A stretch of 30,252 nucleotides of DNA from an uncultured Clostridia bacterium (GTDB lineage: Bacteria; Bacillota; Clostridia; Peptostreptococcales; Anaerovoracaceae): positions 1-30,252 of the forward strand of contig CAKQIZ010000012.1 of assembly GCA_934247125.1 (NCBI GenBank), read 5' to 3'. The first letter of the stretch is position 1, and every line of letters starts with the position of its first letter. A program made the translations under genes and the position numbers. The notes under the pieces are model-generated. The model saw only the letters and a program-made list of their open reading frames with translations, was not told where the DNA came from and did not search any database. Positions 13,535 to 24,320 of the stretch are shown here, in pieces.

Positions 13535-15979
13535 ATGAATTACAATCTAAAACGATTTCTGGCAGTATTTTTTGTGATAATTATTGCCGCAGGATGGTAT
13601 CTCACCATATTCGGTGCAGGTCCTGTAGATCCGTTAAAGGACAGGATAAAACTCGGTCTTGATATCAAGGGCGGCGTCTATGTAGTGATGGAGGCAAAAA
13701 CTGATCTTACGGGAGACGAGCTGAAAAAAGCCATGGAGCAGACTCAGACCGTTATCGAGGAGAGAGTCAACCAGCTGGGGCTGGCTGAGCCGGTAGTCAC
13801 TATAGAAGGTGACAAGCGAATAAGAGTAGAGCTGCCGGGCGCGGAAGATGCACAGGAAGCTATCGAACAGATCGGAAAGACTGCACAGCTGCAGTTTGCA
13901 CTGGCAGACGGCACGATCGTGCTCGACGGAGGAAACGTAAAGGACGCATCTGTCACCACAGACAGTCAGAAAGCAGGATATGCAGTTGCGCTCGAGTTTG
14001 ACAGCGAGGGCTCGGATCTGTTCTATCAGGCTACATCCACAGCATACAGCGGCTCTGTGACATCATCTATCGACGGAGTCCCGAACGACTCGATCATGAT
14101 AATACTGGACGGTCAGATCATCTCATATCCGCAGGTAAATGAGCCTATAAGCGGAGGAAAGTGCACGATCACAGGAAATTTCACGCAGGACGAGGCATCA
14201 AACCTGGCTGCACTGATCAGAGGAGGCGCACTGCCTCTGGAGCTCAACGAAGTCAACTCTTCGGTACAGTCCGCAAAGATCGGATATAACGCTCTGGAAA
14301 TGAGTGTATACGCAGGGCTCATAGGTCTTGCCATAATACTGATTCTCATGCTCGTCGCATACAGAGGTATGGGTATCGCTGCAGACCTCGCACTGCTTTT
14401 CTACGTTATAATCGTACTCAATATCATAGCTGCGATGGGAAGCGTACTGACACTGCCTGGAATAGCGGGTATAATACTGTCGGTAGGTATGGCGGTAGAT
14501 GCCAACGTCGTCATCTTCTCGAGGATAAGAGAGGAGATAGAGGGCGGCAAGACGGTGCGCTCCGCAGTACAGTCAGGTTTCAAACGTGCTATGAGTACTG
14601 TAATAGATTCACAGGTAACTACGCTCATAGCTGCCGTGATACTTTATGAGATCGGTACAAGCTCCGTAAAGGGCTTCGCGTGGACGTTCATGATAGGTAT
14701 CATCGTCAGCATTTTCACTGCTGTAGTCGTTACACAGCTTTATGTGAGCCTGATGTCGGGCGGCAAGAGAATGGGAAGCAAGGCGTTCTTTGGTATAAAC
14801 AAGAACAACAGAGCATCATTCTCTATACATAAGGATCTTCATTTTATCAAATACAGAAAGATATACTACGGTATTTCGATACTGATCATGGTAGTGGGAC
14901 TCATCTGCGGAGTGGCAAGAGGCCTCAACTACGGTATAGACTTCACAGGCGGAACGATGATCCAGATGGATATGGGCAAGACCGTCAAGATATCCGAGGT
15001 GGAAAAGGCTATCGAGAGCTACAAGCTCGATCCTGAGATCATCTATTCGGGAGAAAACAACGATCAGATCGTTATCAGAACGATCAAGTCTCTCGACAGC
15101 GATGCGAGGGCTGAAGTCATCGGAAGCATCAACGAAGCGTTCGGCACCACACAGGATGACGTTGTAGAAGAAGAACTGTTCGGCCCTTCGGTAGGAAAAG
15201 AACTCAGAAACAACGCGATCCTTGCTACACTGCTTGCAGCAGTCTGCATGTTCATTTATATAAGGCTCAGGTTCTCGCAGTGGAAATTCGGCGGAGCGGC
15301 TCTTCTGGGCGTGCTTCACGACGTGCTCATAGTCATCGCGTTCTACGCGATATTCAATATAACGATAAACAATCCGTTCATTGCGGGTATACTTACTGTA
15401 GTGGGTTACTCGATAAACGACACTATCGTTGTATTCGACAGAATACGTGAAAATATCAAGTTCATGAGGAAGGGGAATACAGAAGAACTCGTGGACAGAA
15501 GTATAACCCAGACTCTGGGAAGATCACTGATGACGTCGGCGACTACGCTGATCGTTATGGTGCCGCTTCTCATCATGGCAGGAGATGCGATCAGAGAATT
15601 CGTGCTCCCGCTCATGGTCGGAATCATCGCAGGTGCATATTCGTCGATCGGTATATGCAGCCCGCTGTACTATGATTTCTCGGGTCACGGCAAGCTTTCG
15701 GACTATGAAAAGCATGTGAAGGCGAACAGGAAGAAGCAGGCAAAGGAAGCTAAGAAGGCAGCACTCGTGCAGGATACGGAAAAGGCAGAGAAAGCAGATG
15801 CGGTAAAGGCTGACGATGCAGAGCCGGCTGCAGCAGAAAACATATCAGAAAAAACAGCTGCGGCAGAAACTGCAGGAGAGCCGTCCGCACAGAAGCAGAC
15901 AGCTCCGAAAAAGAACGGGAATTCTGCTACGAACCAGAAGAGATCGAAACGTTATGTAAAGGGCAATAATAAGAAGTAA
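13535..15979 (+). CDS. secDF: Fused protein translocase SecDF
   Basis: SecDF uses the proton gradient to pull secreted proteins through SecYEG. Here SecD and SecF are one 814-residue chain, as in Bacillus. The SecD half has a first membrane helix at about 8-27, IKLGLDIKGGVYVVMEA, a large external domain and six-helix bundle with SVGMAVDANVVIFSRIREE. The SecF half starts near residue 420 with YRKIYYGISILIMVVG, GLNYGIDFTGGTMIQM and later VGYSINDTIVVFDRIREN. From about 725 a Lys/Ala/Glu-rich, low-complexity tail of some 85 residues ends in KRSKRYVKGNNKK, longer than is usual. GGAGG lies seven bases before ATG 13535. rel follows 16 bases later. Confidence 0.96.
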   Translation: MNYNLKRFLAVFFVIIIAAGWYLTIFGAGPVDPLKDRIKLGLDIKGGVYVVMEAKTDLTGDELKKAMEQTQTVIEERVNQLGLAEPVVTIEGDKRIRVELPGAEDAQEAIEQIGKTAQLQFALADGTIVLDGGNVKDASVTTDSQKAGYAVALEFDSEGSDLFYQATSTAYSGSVTSSIDGVPNDSIMIILDGQIISYPQVNEPISGGKCTITGNFTQDEASNLAALIRGGALPLELNEVNSSVQSAKIGYNALEMSVYAGLIGLAIILILMLVAYRGMGIAADLALLFYVIIVLNIIAAMGSVLTLPGIAGIILSVGMAVDANVVIFSRIREEIEGGKTVRSAVQSGFKRAMSTVIDSQVTTLIAAVILYEIGTSSVKGFAWTFMIGIIVSIFTAVVVTQLYVSLMSGGKRMGSKAFFGINKNNRASFSIHKDLHFIKYRKIYYGISILIMVVGLICGVARGLNYGIDFTGGTMIQMDMGKTVKISEVEKAIESYKLDPEIIYSGENNDQIVIRTIKSLDSDARAEVIGSINEAFGTTQDDVVEEELFGPSVGKELRNNAILATLLAAVCMFIYIRLRFSQWKFGGAALLGVLHDVLIVIAFYAIFNITINNPFIAGILTVVGYSINDTIVVFDRIRENIKFMRKGNTEELVDRSITQTLGRSLMTSATTLIVMVPLLIMAGDAIREFVLPLMVGIIAGAYSSIGICSPLYYDFSGHGKLSDYEKHVKANRKKQAKEAKKAALVQDTEKAEKADAVKADDAEPAAAENISEKTAAAETAGEPSAQKQTAPKKNGNSATNQKRSKRYVKGNNKK

Positions 15980-15995
15980 AGGGCATTCGCACATT

Positions 15996-18200
15996 ATGAA
16001 AAAAAGACGTGAATTTTTAGAGACTATCAAAAATTTCAATCCCAACTATGATATGGACGCTATCGCAAGGGCGTACGATGTAGCTGAGAAAATGCACAGA
16101 GGCCAGCTGCGCAAATCAGGCGAGCCCTATCTGATACATCCGATGGCGGTGGCGGAAATACTGGCAGACCTCGGAATGGACGAGGAGACCATCATAGCTG
16201 GACTTTTACATGATGTTGTCGAAGACACCGAGTACACATCGGAGCAGCTCGTCGCTGACTTCGGTGAGGAGATAGGGCTTCTCGTAGACGGAGTAACAAA
16301 GCTCGGCTCACTGAAGTTCAAGAACAAGGAGGAACGCCAGGTCGAGAATCTGAGGAAGATGTTCCTCGCGATGTCAAAAGACATCAGAGTCCTCATCATC
16401 AAGCTTTCGGACAGGCTTCATAATCTGAGGACTATCAACTATATGACACATGACAAGATAATCGAGAAGTGCAGAGAGACGCTCGATATATATGCGCCTC
16501 TCGCTGCAAGGCTCGGTATCTATGCAATGAAGATGGAGCTCGAGGATATCGCACTGAAGTTTCTCGAGCCTGAAGCTTATTACGAGCTCGCTGAACAGGT
16601 CAACGAGCGTAAGGAGGAACGCGAAAAGTCAATAGAGCAGGTCGTCGAGCAGATAAGGCAGACGCTTGATGAAATAGATATCAAGTATGACATATACGGA
16701 CGTTCCAAGCATTTTTACAGTATCTACAAGAAGATGAAATACCAGCACAAGAATCTGGATGAGATCTTCGATCTGATGGCTGTGAGGATCATCGTGGAGA
16801 CGGTCAGGGACTGCTACGCTGTGCTTGGGCTGGTACACACGATGTGGACGCCGATACCGGGCCGCTTCAAGGATTATATAGCGATGCCAAAGCCAAACAT
16901 GTACCAGTCGCTCCATACGACAGTGATAAGCGACAGCGGCAAGCCTTTCGAGATCCAGATCAGGACATACGAGATGCACAGGATAGCAGAATACGGTATC
17001 GCAGCTCACTGGAAATACAAAGAAGGCATCGTTTCAGACAGGGAGGAGGTCAAACTGTCATGGCTGAGGCAGGCGCTTGAATGGCAGAAGGATGTCAAGG
17101 ATCCCAAGGAATTCATGGAGTCTCTGAAAATGGATCTGTTTTCCAGTCAGGTATTTGTATTCACGCCTCAGGGAGACGTCATAGAGCTGCCGGCAGGATC
17201 GACGCCGCTTGACTTTGCATTCAAGATACATTCGGATGTCGGGTGCAAATGCGTGGGTGCACGCGTGAACGGCAAGATGGTGACCATAGATCACCATCTG
17301 GAAAACGGCAATATAGTGGAGATCGTCACGTCTCCTAACGCTGCAGGGCCGAGCATAGACTGGCTCAAGATCGCAAAGAGCAGCTCGGCGCGGAACAAGA
17401 TAAGACAGTGGCTCAAAAAAGAGAACAAAAGCGACCTCGTTGACCGCGGCAAGGATCTGCTGGACAAGTATATAAGGAAGAAAGGGCATGATCCGAGAGA
17501 ACTGCTGAAGAGCGCTTTTATAACGAGAGCGATAAAGGAGTTCGGATACAAGAACAGCGATGAACTTTATAATCAGCTGTCGGGCGGAGGCACTCTGCTC
17601 AACAGACTGATGAACTCGCTGCTGAAATACGATGCTGAAGCCAGGGAAATAGAAGCCGAAAAAGAAAAAAGTCTGATCGAGAATCTTCACGAGATGAGCG
17701 AGAAGACGATCAAGCGCAACCAGCACAACAGGCAGAAGCGCGAGGACAATTCGGGTATCGTGGTGGATGGCGTGGACAATCTGATGATAAGGATAGCACG
17801 CTGCTGCAACCCTGTTCCGGGCGACGACATAGTGGGCTTCATCACGAAAGGGAGAGGCATTTCCGTCCACAGGAAGGACTGCGACAATCTCAAATCTCTG
17901 TCTCCGGCGGAGAAGGCGAGATTCATAGACGTCAGCTGGGGTCAGGATATCCTCGACAAGTCTTTCGATACGGAGATATGCATCATCGCTAAAGACCAGA
18001 AGAGCATGCTTTCCAGCATATCCAAGATATGCGAGGATATGGACGTGCACATATCGGGACTGAATGCAAAAGCGGAAAAAGACGAGACAGTGAAGATCAA
18101 TCTTACACTTTCGATACAGAACAAGAACCAGATGGAAAAGATATGCAGGTCACTAAAGGGAATACCTGGCATAATGGAGGCATACAGGACAACGACATGA
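15996..18200 (+). CDS. rel: Bifunctional (p)ppGpp synthetase/hydrolase (RelA/SpoT)
   Basis: The 734-residue long RSH protein makes and degrades the starvation alarmone (p)ppGpp. Domains in order: HD hydrolase (about 25-180, with H72-D73 in LLHDVVEDT and DRLHNLRTI), synthetase (about 200-350, with [14 protein letters not shown] and [12 protein letters not shown]), TGS (about 386-447, [24 protein letters not shown]), a cysteine-containing domain ([26 protein letters not shown]) and a C-terminal ACT domain. RFKD at 290-293 is the RxKD charge signature of bifunctional enzymes rather than the EXDD of synthetase-only RelA. The ribosome binding site is weak and distant. The stop overlaps the dtd start by the ATGA arrangement. 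Confidence 0.96.
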   Translation: MKKRREFLETIKNFNPNYDMDAIARAYDVAEKMHRGQLRKSGEPYLIHPMAVAEILADLGMDEETIIAGLLHDVVEDTEYTSEQLVADFGEEIGLLVDGVTKLGSLKFKNKEERQVENLRKMFLAMSKDIRVLIIKLSDRLHNLRTINYMTHDKIIEKCRETLDIYAPLAARLGIYAMKMELEDIALKFLEPEAYYELAEQVNERKEEREKSIEQVVEQIRQTLDEIDIKYDIYGRSKHFYSIYKKMKYQHKNLDEIFDLMAVRIIVETVRDCYAVLGLVHTMWTPIPGRFKDYIAMPKPNMYQSLHTTVISDSGKPFEIQIRTYEMHRIAEYGIAAHWKYKEGIVSDREEVKLSWLRQALEWQKDVKDPKEFMESLKMDLFSSQVFVFTPQGDVIELPAGSTPLDFAFKIHSDVGCKCVGARVNGKMVTIDHHLENGNIVEIVTSPNAAGPSIDWLKIAKSSSARNKIRQWLKKENKSDLVDRGKDLLDKYIRKKGHDPRELLKSAFITRAIKEFGYKNSDELYNQLSGGGTLLNRLMNSLLKYDAEAREIEAEKEKSLIENLHEMSEKTIKRNQHNRQKREDNSGIVVDGVDNLMIRIARCCNPVPGDDIVGFITKGRGISVHRKDCDNLKSLSPAEKARFIDVSWGQDILDKSFDTEICIIAKDQKSMLSSISKICEDMDVHISGLNAKAEKDETVKINLTLSIQNKNQMEKICRSLKGIPGIMEAYRTTT

Positions 18201-18646
18201 GAGCAGTAGTACAGAGAGTTACAGAAAGTCGTGTGACTGTTGACGGAAAGATCACGGGCGAGATAGGAAAGGGACTGATGGTGCTGATCGGCGTAGAGGA
18301 CGGAGACGGTGAAAAAGACGCTGAGTATATAGCGGGCAAAGTCACAGGTCTGCGCATTTTCGAGGACGAAAACGACAAGCTGAATCTGTCTGTAAAGGAT
18401 ATCGGAGGCGGTGTCCTGGCAGTTTCACAGTTCACGCTTCTCGGCGACGTCAGAAAAGGAAAGAGGCCGAGCTTTACGAAAGCCGCAGCGCCGGATGAGG
18501 CCAGCGCACTTTACAGAAAAGTCATAGAGCTGATACAGGCGGAGGGCGTCAGTGTCGAAGAAGGGATATTCCGCGCCGACATGATGGTCGAGATACACAA
18601 TGACGGTCCTGTGACGATACTTCTTGACAGCAATAAAAACTTTTAG
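18197..18646 (+). CDS. dtd: D-aminoacyl-tRNA deacylase
   Basis: Dtd removes D-amino acids (and glycine from tRNA-Ala) wrongly attached to tRNA. The 149-residue protein has the full family length, starting [18 protein letters not shown], with both catalytic signatures: [17 protein letters not shown] in the middle and [11 protein letters not shown] near the end. The start is ATG 18197 because it forms ATGA with the rel stop and because the family begins with this sequence; the frame is open further upstream inside rel. Translational coupling with rel is expected. rel-dtd neighbours are standard in Firmicutes. Confidence 0.95.
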   Translation: MRAVVQRVTESRVTVDGKITGEIGKGLMVLIGVEDGDGEKDAEYIAGKVTGLRIFEDENDKLNLSVKDIGGGVLAVSQFTLLGDVRKGKRPSFTKAAAPDEASALYRKVIELIQAEGVSVEEGIFRADMMVEIHNDGPVTILLDSNKNF

Positions 18647-18656
18647 AAGGAGATAT

Positions 18657-19286
18657 ATGAAAATGAAGATAACATGTATGCCCAGCGGAGCGCTGGGAGT
18701 GAACACATACCTGGTAGTTGATGAAAACACTAAAGAAGGGTTCATCGTGGATCCGGGCGGATACAACCCGAAGCTGACTAAGAAAGTCAGCGATGAGGGA
18801 ATAGCGATCAAATACATCGTGCTTACACACGGGCACGCAGATCACATCTCAGGTGTGAATGAGCATCTCGATGATTTTCCTGATGCAAAGGTAGTTGTGC
18901 ACACGAATGAGAAGCCGATGCTCGAGGATCCGCGAGAGAATCAGAGTCTCATGTTCGGATCAGCTCAGACTGTAAAAGGAGATATATTCGTGAACGACGG
19001 AGACGAGCTCGAAGTAGGCGATCTCAAGCTCAAGTTCATATTCACGCCGGGACATACACCCGGAGGGATGTGCATCTACGTAGAGTCAGAAGACGTGCTG
19101 TTCAGCGGAGACACGCTGTTCAGACAGTCGATCGGAAGGACTGACTTCCCTGGCGGATCGTTCAGGGATCTGGCAGATGCAGTCCACACGAAGCTGTTCA
19201 TACTTCCGGATCAGACAGTCGTCCTGCCGGGACACATGGGACAGACCAGCATAGGATTTGAGAAAGAGAACAACCCTTTTGTATAG
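18657..19286 (+). CDS. Metallo-beta-lactamase fold hydrolase (glyoxalase II-like)
   Basis: A 209-residue cytoplasmic hydrolase. Metal ligands are present: THGHADH (H58, H60, D62, H63), GHTPGG and SGDTLF, then LPGHMG near the end. This is the YrvJ/YqgX-like glyoxalase II branch that often lies between dtd and hemZ in Clostridia; the natural thioester or other substrate is unknown. AAGGAG at 18647-18652 is four bases from ATG 18657 and ten from ATG 18663, so translation may begin at either (207 or 209 residues). hemZ begins five bases after the stop codon. Confidence 0.88.
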   Translation: MKMKITCMPSGALGVNTYLVVDENTKEGFIVDPGGYNPKLTKKVSDEGIAIKYIVLTHGHADHISGVNEHLDDFPDAKVVVHTNEKPMLEDPRENQSLMFGSAQTVKGDIFVNDGDELEVGDLKLKFIFTPGHTPGGMCIYVESEDVLFSGDTLFRQSIGRTDFPGGSFRDLADAVHTKLFILPDQTVVLPGHMGQTSIGFEKENNPFV

Positions 19287-19290
19287 ATGT

Positions 19291-20637
19291 ATGTTGAAGG
19301 GTGTGGAGAATCCGCACCAGTATGAGGAACTGATAAAAGTGTTCATGCCGAAGGGCATGTACGAAATATACAGCGGCGATGCAGACTGCATGCCTGAAGA
19401 CTGCAGGACCTTCCGCTTCGACGGCGACCGCGAGGAACTGAAGCGCAAGATGTACAGGAGCCTGGAGCTTTACACGGGGAAAAGCCCGAAATGGGGAGTG
19501 CTTACAGGGATAAGGCCTGTAAAGCTTGCCGGAGAGATCTTGGATTCATGTGGCAGCATGACGGAGCTTGAGAAGATACTTAAAGAGAAATACCTGCTCC
19601 ATCAGGACAAGGCAGATCTGGTCACTGACATACTGCAGTATCAGAGGCAGACTGCAGGCCGTCCGGAGCATGGCAGCCTCGGCATGTACATAGGCATACC
19701 GTTCTGTCCGACGAGATGTCTGTACTGCTCATTCACTTCGAACCAGGTGCCGGAGACGGAGATAGACCGGTATCTGCAGGCGCTTTACATCGAGATCGAG
19801 TACTGCGCGGCGAAGATAAGAGAAAAGCAGATCCCGCTCGAGTCGATATATATCGGCGGAGGGACTCCTACGACGCTGGACGAGTCACAGCTCGGGGAGC
19901 TGCTTTCGAGGATAACAGATCTGTTCGACACGAAAAACCTCAGAGAATTCACGGTCGAGGCAGGCCGTCCGGATACGTTCACCGAAGACAAGCTCAGGAT
20001 CATCAAGGAGGCAGGAGCAGGCAGGATAAGCATCAATCCGCAGACGATGAAGGAAGAGACGCTGCAGCTCATAGGCAGACGTCATACGGTCAGCCAGACG
20101 GAGCAGGCATTCGAGATGGCGCACAAGATCGGTATCGGCTGTATAAATGCGGACCTGATAGCAGGACTTCCGGCAGAGAGCTTCGAGGATTTCTGCAGCA
20201 GTCTGCAGCGCATAGCAGATACCGGAGCCGAGAACATCACGCTCCATACACTTGCGGTAAAACGCGCGTCCGTGCTCAAGGAGCTTGACGAGGAATACAA
20301 TTACAAGAACGAAGAGCTGTGTACGGCCATGCTGGATCACGCTCTGAAATATCTGAGGGACAGAGGATACAGACCGTACTATCTCTACAGACAGAAGCAC
20401 ACCTCGGGCAATACCGAGAATCTGGGATTCTGCAGGGATGACAAGGTATCGGTCTATAATATAAGGATAATGGAGGAGACACAGTCCATACTGGCGCTCG
20501 GAGCCGGCGGGATGAGCAAAGTCTATTTTCCTGAGGAAAACAGACTCGAGAGAGTCGCTAATGTTTCAAATTACCAGATCTACATAGACAGGATCGGTGA
20601 AATGATCGAGAGAAAAGAAAAGAACTTTTGGAGGTAA
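19291..20637 (+). CDS. hemZ: Radical SAM coproporphyrinogen dehydrogenase-like HemZ
   Basis: A 448-residue HemN-related radical SAM protein. The 4Fe-4S cluster motif CPTRCLYC has C139, C143 and C146, and IYIGGGTPTTLDE and AGRPDTF are typical of the HemN/HemZ group. An N-terminal domain of about 130 residues precedes it, as in HemZ. The family is annotated as oxygen-independent coproporphyrinogen III oxidase, but no other heme gene is in view and true activity is uncertain. ATG 19291 starts four bases after the upstream stop and lacks its own strong ribosome binding site, so translation is likely coupled. TTG 19258, in frame, is an unlikely alternative. Confidence 0.88.
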   Translation: MLKGVENPHQYEELIKVFMPKGMYEIYSGDADCMPEDCRTFRFDGDREELKRKMYRSLELYTGKSPKWGVLTGIRPVKLAGEILDSCGSMTELEKILKEKYLLHQDKADLVTDILQYQRQTAGRPEHGSLGMYIGIPFCPTRCLYCSFTSNQVPETEIDRYLQALYIEIEYCAAKIREKQIPLESIYIGGGTPTTLDESQLGELLSRITDLFDTKNLREFTVEAGRPDTFTEDKLRIIKEAGAGRISINPQTMKEETLQLIGRRHTVSQTEQAFEMAHKIGIGCINADLIAGLPAESFEDFCSSLQRIADTGAENITLHTLAVKRASVLKELDEEYNYKNEELCTAMLDHALKYLRDRGYRPYYLYRQKHTSGNTENLGFCRDDKVSVYNIRIMEETQSILALGAGGMSKVYFPEENRLERVANVSNYQIYIDRIGEMIERKEKNFWR

Positions 20638-20641
20638 TAAT

Positions 20642-21895
20642 ATGTTGACGAATGCGCCTAAAGGGACGAAAGACATGCTGCCCGATCAGGCATACAAATG
20701 GCACTATATAGAAGAAGCCTTTGCCGAGATATGCAGGAATTACGGCTTTGAAGAGATCAGGACACCGGTGTTCGAGCATACTGAGCTGTTCCAGAGAGGC
20801 GTGGGAGACACTACCGATATCGTCCAGAAGGAGATGTACAGCTTCCAGGATTATGGAAAGCGCAATATCACGCTGAAGCCGGAGGGCACTTCGCCTGCAG
20901 TCAGAGCGTTTGTAGAGCATAAGCTCTATGCCGGAGCACAGCCGAGCAAATACTACTATAACATACCGTGCTTCAGATATGAAAAGCCGCAGTCAGGAAG
21001 ACTCAGAGAGTTCCACCAGTTCGGCATCGAGACTTTCGGTACGTCCGACATGATGGCAGATGCAGAGATCATCAGTCTGGCGCATGATTTCCTGAAGGAA
21101 ATGGGAATAACCGATATAGAGCTTCGCATCAACAGCGTGGGATGTCCTGAATGCAGGAAGGATCACAGGCAGTCACTGAGGACTTTCCTCGAGCCTAAAT
21201 ACGATCAGCTTTGCGATACGTGCAAAGACAGATTCGACAGGAACCCTATGAGGATACTCGACTGCAAATCACCTGTCTGTCACGAGCTGGTGCAGGGTGC
21301 TCCTGTTATGCTCGATTACCTGTGCGATGACTGCAGAGATGCGTTCGAACAGCTCAAGGCAAACCTCGATGCGATGGGTATCGGATACGTCGTTGATCCG
21401 GGGATCGTGCGAGGCCTGGATTATTATACTAAGACGGCATTCGAATTCGTCACTGCGAAGATCGGTGCACAGGGTACTGTGTGCGGCGGCGGCAGATATG
21501 ACCATCTCGTTGAGGAAATAGGCGGACCGGCAACTCCGGGAGTCGGATTCGGACTCGGCAAGGAGAGACTGCTGCTCACCATGGAGGCATGCGGAGCAGA
21601 GATACCTGAACCGGACGGCACAGACGTGTTCATCGCAGTCATGGGTGATGATGCAAAGGCTGCAGGCCTCAGACTGCTGAGACAGCTCAGACAGAAGGGC
21701 GTCAGCGCACAGATGGATATCATGGGCAGGAACATCAAGAACCAGTTCAAATATGCGAACAGGATAAATGCGAAGAAGACAGTCGTTATAGGCCAGGACG
21801 AGCTGGAAAACAACAGTTTTGCGATAAAAAACATGGCGACATCGGAACAGACTACGGTATCGATGGAGAACATAATAGAAGAATTAATGAAATAG
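20642..21895 (+). CDS. hisS: Histidyl-tRNA synthetase
   Basis: Charges tRNA-His. The 417-residue class II synthetase begins [13 protein letters not shown], has motif 2 in [20 protein letters not shown], the histidine-binding [12 protein letters not shown] and motif 3 [11 protein letters not shown], followed by the anticodon-binding domain ([20 protein letters not shown]). Length is normal. GGAGG eight bases before ATG 20642 lies in the last codons of hemZ. Only four bases separate the two genes, so there is no room for a T-box leader; control must come from an upstream promoter. Confidence 0.96.
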   Translation: MLTNAPKGTKDMLPDQAYKWHYIEEAFAEICRNYGFEEIRTPVFEHTELFQRGVGDTTDIVQKEMYSFQDYGKRNITLKPEGTSPAVRAFVEHKLYAGAQPSKYYYNIPCFRYEKPQSGRLREFHQFGIETFGTSDMMADAEIISLAHDFLKEMGITDIELRINSVGCPECRKDHRQSLRTFLEPKYDQLCDTCKDRFDRNPMRILDCKSPVCHELVQGAPVMLDYLCDDCRDAFEQLKANLDAMGIGYVVDPGIVRGLDYYTKTAFEFVTAKIGAQGTVCGGGRYDHLVEEIGGPATPGVGFGLGKERLLLTMEACGAEIPEPDGTDVFIAVMGDDAKAAGLRLLRQLRQKGVSAQMDIMGRNIKNQFKYANRINAKKTVVIGQDELENNSFAIKNMATSEQTTVSMENIIEELMK

Positions 21896-21915
21896 ATCAG
21901 GAGCAGGAGAGAAAG

Positions 21916-23688
21916 ATGAGTATATTTAAGAGAAGCCACATGTGCGGAGAACTCAGAGTATCCGACATCGGAGAAAAAGTCGTGCTGAACGGCTGGGTGC
22001 AGAAGAGAAGAAATCTGGGAGGACTGATTTTCTGCGACCTGCGCGATAAGACAGGAATAACACAGATAGTATTCAACGACAAGATCCCTCAGGAGCTGTT
22101 CGACAAGGCAGATACTCTCAGAGGCGAGTACGTTGTCGGAGTGAAGGGCACGGTCATGGAGAGAGAATCCAGGAATCCGGAACTTCCGACAGGAGACATC
22201 GAAGTGTTTGCAGACGATCTCATCATATATTCGGAAGCAGATACTCCGCCTATTTATATAAAAGACGACGACAACGTAGACGACAACCTGAGGCTCAAGT
22301 ACAGATACCTGGATCTCAGAAAGAAAAAGATGCAGGACAACCTGACATTCAGACACAGGCTGGCAAAGCTGACAAGAGACTATTTCTCGGATAACGGATT
22401 CACGGAAGTCGAGACTCCGGTCCTCATAAAATCGACGCCTGAAGGTGCGAGAGACTATCTGGTGCCGAGCAGAGTGAATCAGGGGCGTTTCTATGCACTG
22501 CCGCAGTCGCCGCAGATGTTCAAGCAGCTGCTGATGGTCGGCGGCACAGACAGATACATGCAGATCGTAAAGTGCTTCAGAGACGAGGATCTGCGTGCCG
22601 ACAGGCAGCCTGAATTCACGCAGATCGACCTCGAGATGTCATTCGTGGATATGGATGACGTGATCGAGATCCAGGAGGGATATCTCAAGAAGGTCTTCAA
22701 AGAGATGAAGGGAGTGGATATCGAGACGCCGTTCCCGAGGATGACTTATGACGAAGCCATGGAAAGATACGGCAGCGACAAGCCTGACACCAGAGTCGGA
22801 TTCGAGCTTCAGGATATCACAGAACTCGTGAAGGACTGTGATTTCAAGGTGTTCACGGATGCGATCGCAGCAGGCGGCAGCGTGCGTGGTATCTGTGTGA
22901 CAGGCGCAGCAAAGGATTATACGAGAAAGAAGATAGACAAGCTGACTGAGCTCATCAAGAGCTACGGTGCAAAGGGCATGGTATGGATGAAGGTCGCAGA
23001 AGACGGAGTGTCGTCCTCAGTGAACAAGTTCTTCACACCTGAACAGCTGCAGGAGATCGCAGATCACATGGGAGCGGCTGCAGGAGATCTGATACTGATC
23101 GTTTCGGACAGGAACAAGGTAGTGTTCGACAGCCTCGGATTCCTGAGAAGACACATTGCCGGCGAGATGGGACTGCTTGACGATGAACAGTACGATCTGC
23201 TGTGGGTCATCGACTTCCCGCTGTTCGAGTATGACGAGGAGGCAGATGCTTATCACGCTATGCACCATCCGTTCACATCGCCTAAGGAAGAGGATGCAGA
23301 GCTGCTCAAGACAGACCCTACGAAGGTAAAGGCCAATGCGTACGATATAGTGCTCAACGGCGTGGAGCTCGGCGGAGGCAGCATCAGGATACACGATAGA
23401 GACATGCAGGAGGATATGTTCAGAGCACTGAAGATGTCGCAGGAGGATATCGACGAGAAATTCGGATTCCTCGTTGAGGCATTCAGATACGGCACTCCTC
23501 CGCACGGTGGGCTTGCATACGGTATGGACAGACTCGTGATGCTGCTGACAGGAGAAAAATCGATAAGAGAAGTCATCGCGTTCCCTAAGAACCAGGCGGC
23601 TCAGTGCATGGTGAGCGAAGCTCCCGGCACAGTAGAGCAGCAGCAGCTCGATGAACTTGGGATAAAGATAGTTTCAGAGGAAAAATAA
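21916..23688 (+). CDS. aspS: Aspartyl-tRNA synthetase
   Basis: Charges tRNA-Asp (and possibly tRNA-Asn if non-discriminating, which cannot be judged here). The 590-residue bacterial-type enzyme has an N-terminal OB-fold ([19 protein letters not shown]), class II motif 2 ([20 protein letters not shown]), the inserted GAD domain (about 285-410) and the C-terminal motif 3 region ([27 protein letters not shown]). Length is normal. AGGAGA precedes ATG 21916, 20 bases after hisS; hisS-aspS pairing is standard in Firmicutes. The last base of the stop codon is the first base of nadD. Confidence 0.97.
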   Translation: MSIFKRSHMCGELRVSDIGEKVVLNGWVQKRRNLGGLIFCDLRDKTGITQIVFNDKIPQELFDKADTLRGEYVVGVKGTVMERESRNPELPTGDIEVFADDLIIYSEADTPPIYIKDDDNVDDNLRLKYRYLDLRKKKMQDNLTFRHRLAKLTRDYFSDNGFTEVETPVLIKSTPEGARDYLVPSRVNQGRFYALPQSPQMFKQLLMVGGTDRYMQIVKCFRDEDLRADRQPEFTQIDLEMSFVDMDDVIEIQEGYLKKVFKEMKGVDIETPFPRMTYDEAMERYGSDKPDTRVGFELQDITELVKDCDFKVFTDAIAAGGSVRGICVTGAAKDYTRKKIDKLTELIKSYGAKGMVWMKVAEDGVSSSVNKFFTPEQLQEIADHMGAAAGDLILIVSDRNKVVFDSLGFLRRHIAGEMGLLDDEQYDLLWVIDFPLFEYDEEADAYHAMHHPFTSPKEEDAELLKTDPTKVKANAYDIVLNGVELGGGSIRIHDRDMQEDMFRALKMSQEDIDEKFGFLVEAFRYGTPPHGGLAYGMDRLVMLLTGEKSIREVIAFPKNQAAQCMVSEAPGTVEQQQLDELGIKIVSEEK

Positions 23689-24320
23689 TGGAGACTGACA
23701 ACACGGCAGAGATCAGCAGGATAGGGATACTCGGCGGGACGTTCGATCCCGTGCATCTGGGACATATAAACCTGGCGCTTGACTGCAGAGAAAAAGCGGG
23801 ACTCGACAGAGTACTGTTCATGCCTGCGAGACTGCAGCCTTTCAAGCTGGAAAAAAAAATCACATCAGGCGAAGACAGGCTGAACATGCTGAGAGAGGCG
23901 CTCGCAGATATCGAAGGTCTGGAGGCATCTTCGTACGAGCTTGACACTGAAGGTATATCATATACTTACCTGACGATAAGAGCTATGAGGGAGCTTTACG
24001 GCAGCGACGCCCGCATATACTTCATAATGGGCACGGACACGTTCCTCAAGATAGAGACGTGGAAAAACGCGCAGGAGCTCCTGAAAAACTGCTTCTACCT
24101 GGTAGGCAGCAGACCCGGATACAGACAGGAAGAACTGCAGTTTTGCATGGAAAAGATACGTCGCGAATACGGCACTGAAGTGATAAACATCGAAAACAGG
24201 CAGTACGACGTTTCTTCCACGGAGATAAGACGACGGATCGAAAACGATATCCCGTGCACTGATCTGATCCCTGAGAGAGTAGAGAGGTATATCAGACATA
24301 ATGGACTGTACAAAGGATAG
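23688..24320 (+). CDS. nadD: Nicotinate-nucleotide adenylyltransferase
   Basis: NadD joins nicotinate mononucleotide and ATP to form deamido-NAD, a late step of NAD synthesis. The 210-residue protein has the nucleotidyltransferase motif GILGGTFDPVHLGHINLA, with H23 and H26 of the HxGH box, and the C-terminal ISSTEIRRRI-type motif (here VSSTEIRRRI) that contacts ATP. IGxLGG is preceded by about eleven extra residues, a slightly long N-terminus. The start overlaps the aspS stop by one base. It overlaps yqeK by 20 bases; the nadD-yqeK-rsfS order is conserved in Firmicutes. Confidence 0.94.
   Translation: METDNTAEISRIGILGGTFDPVHLGHINLALDCREKAGLDRVLFMPARLQPFKLEKKITSGEDRLNMLREALADIEGLEASSYELDTEGISYTYLTIRAMRELYGSDARIYFIMGTDTFLKIETWKNAQELLKNCFYLVGSRPGYRQEELQFCMEKIRREYGTEVINIENRQYDVSSTEIRRRIENDIPCTDLIPERVERYIRHNGLYKG

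Noticed and set aside
17058..18050. 330-codon minus-strand frame inside rel
   Set aside because: Long antisense frames are expected in this codon usage; the plus strand encodes a complete conserved RelA/SpoT protein and the antisense protein has no recognisable motif.
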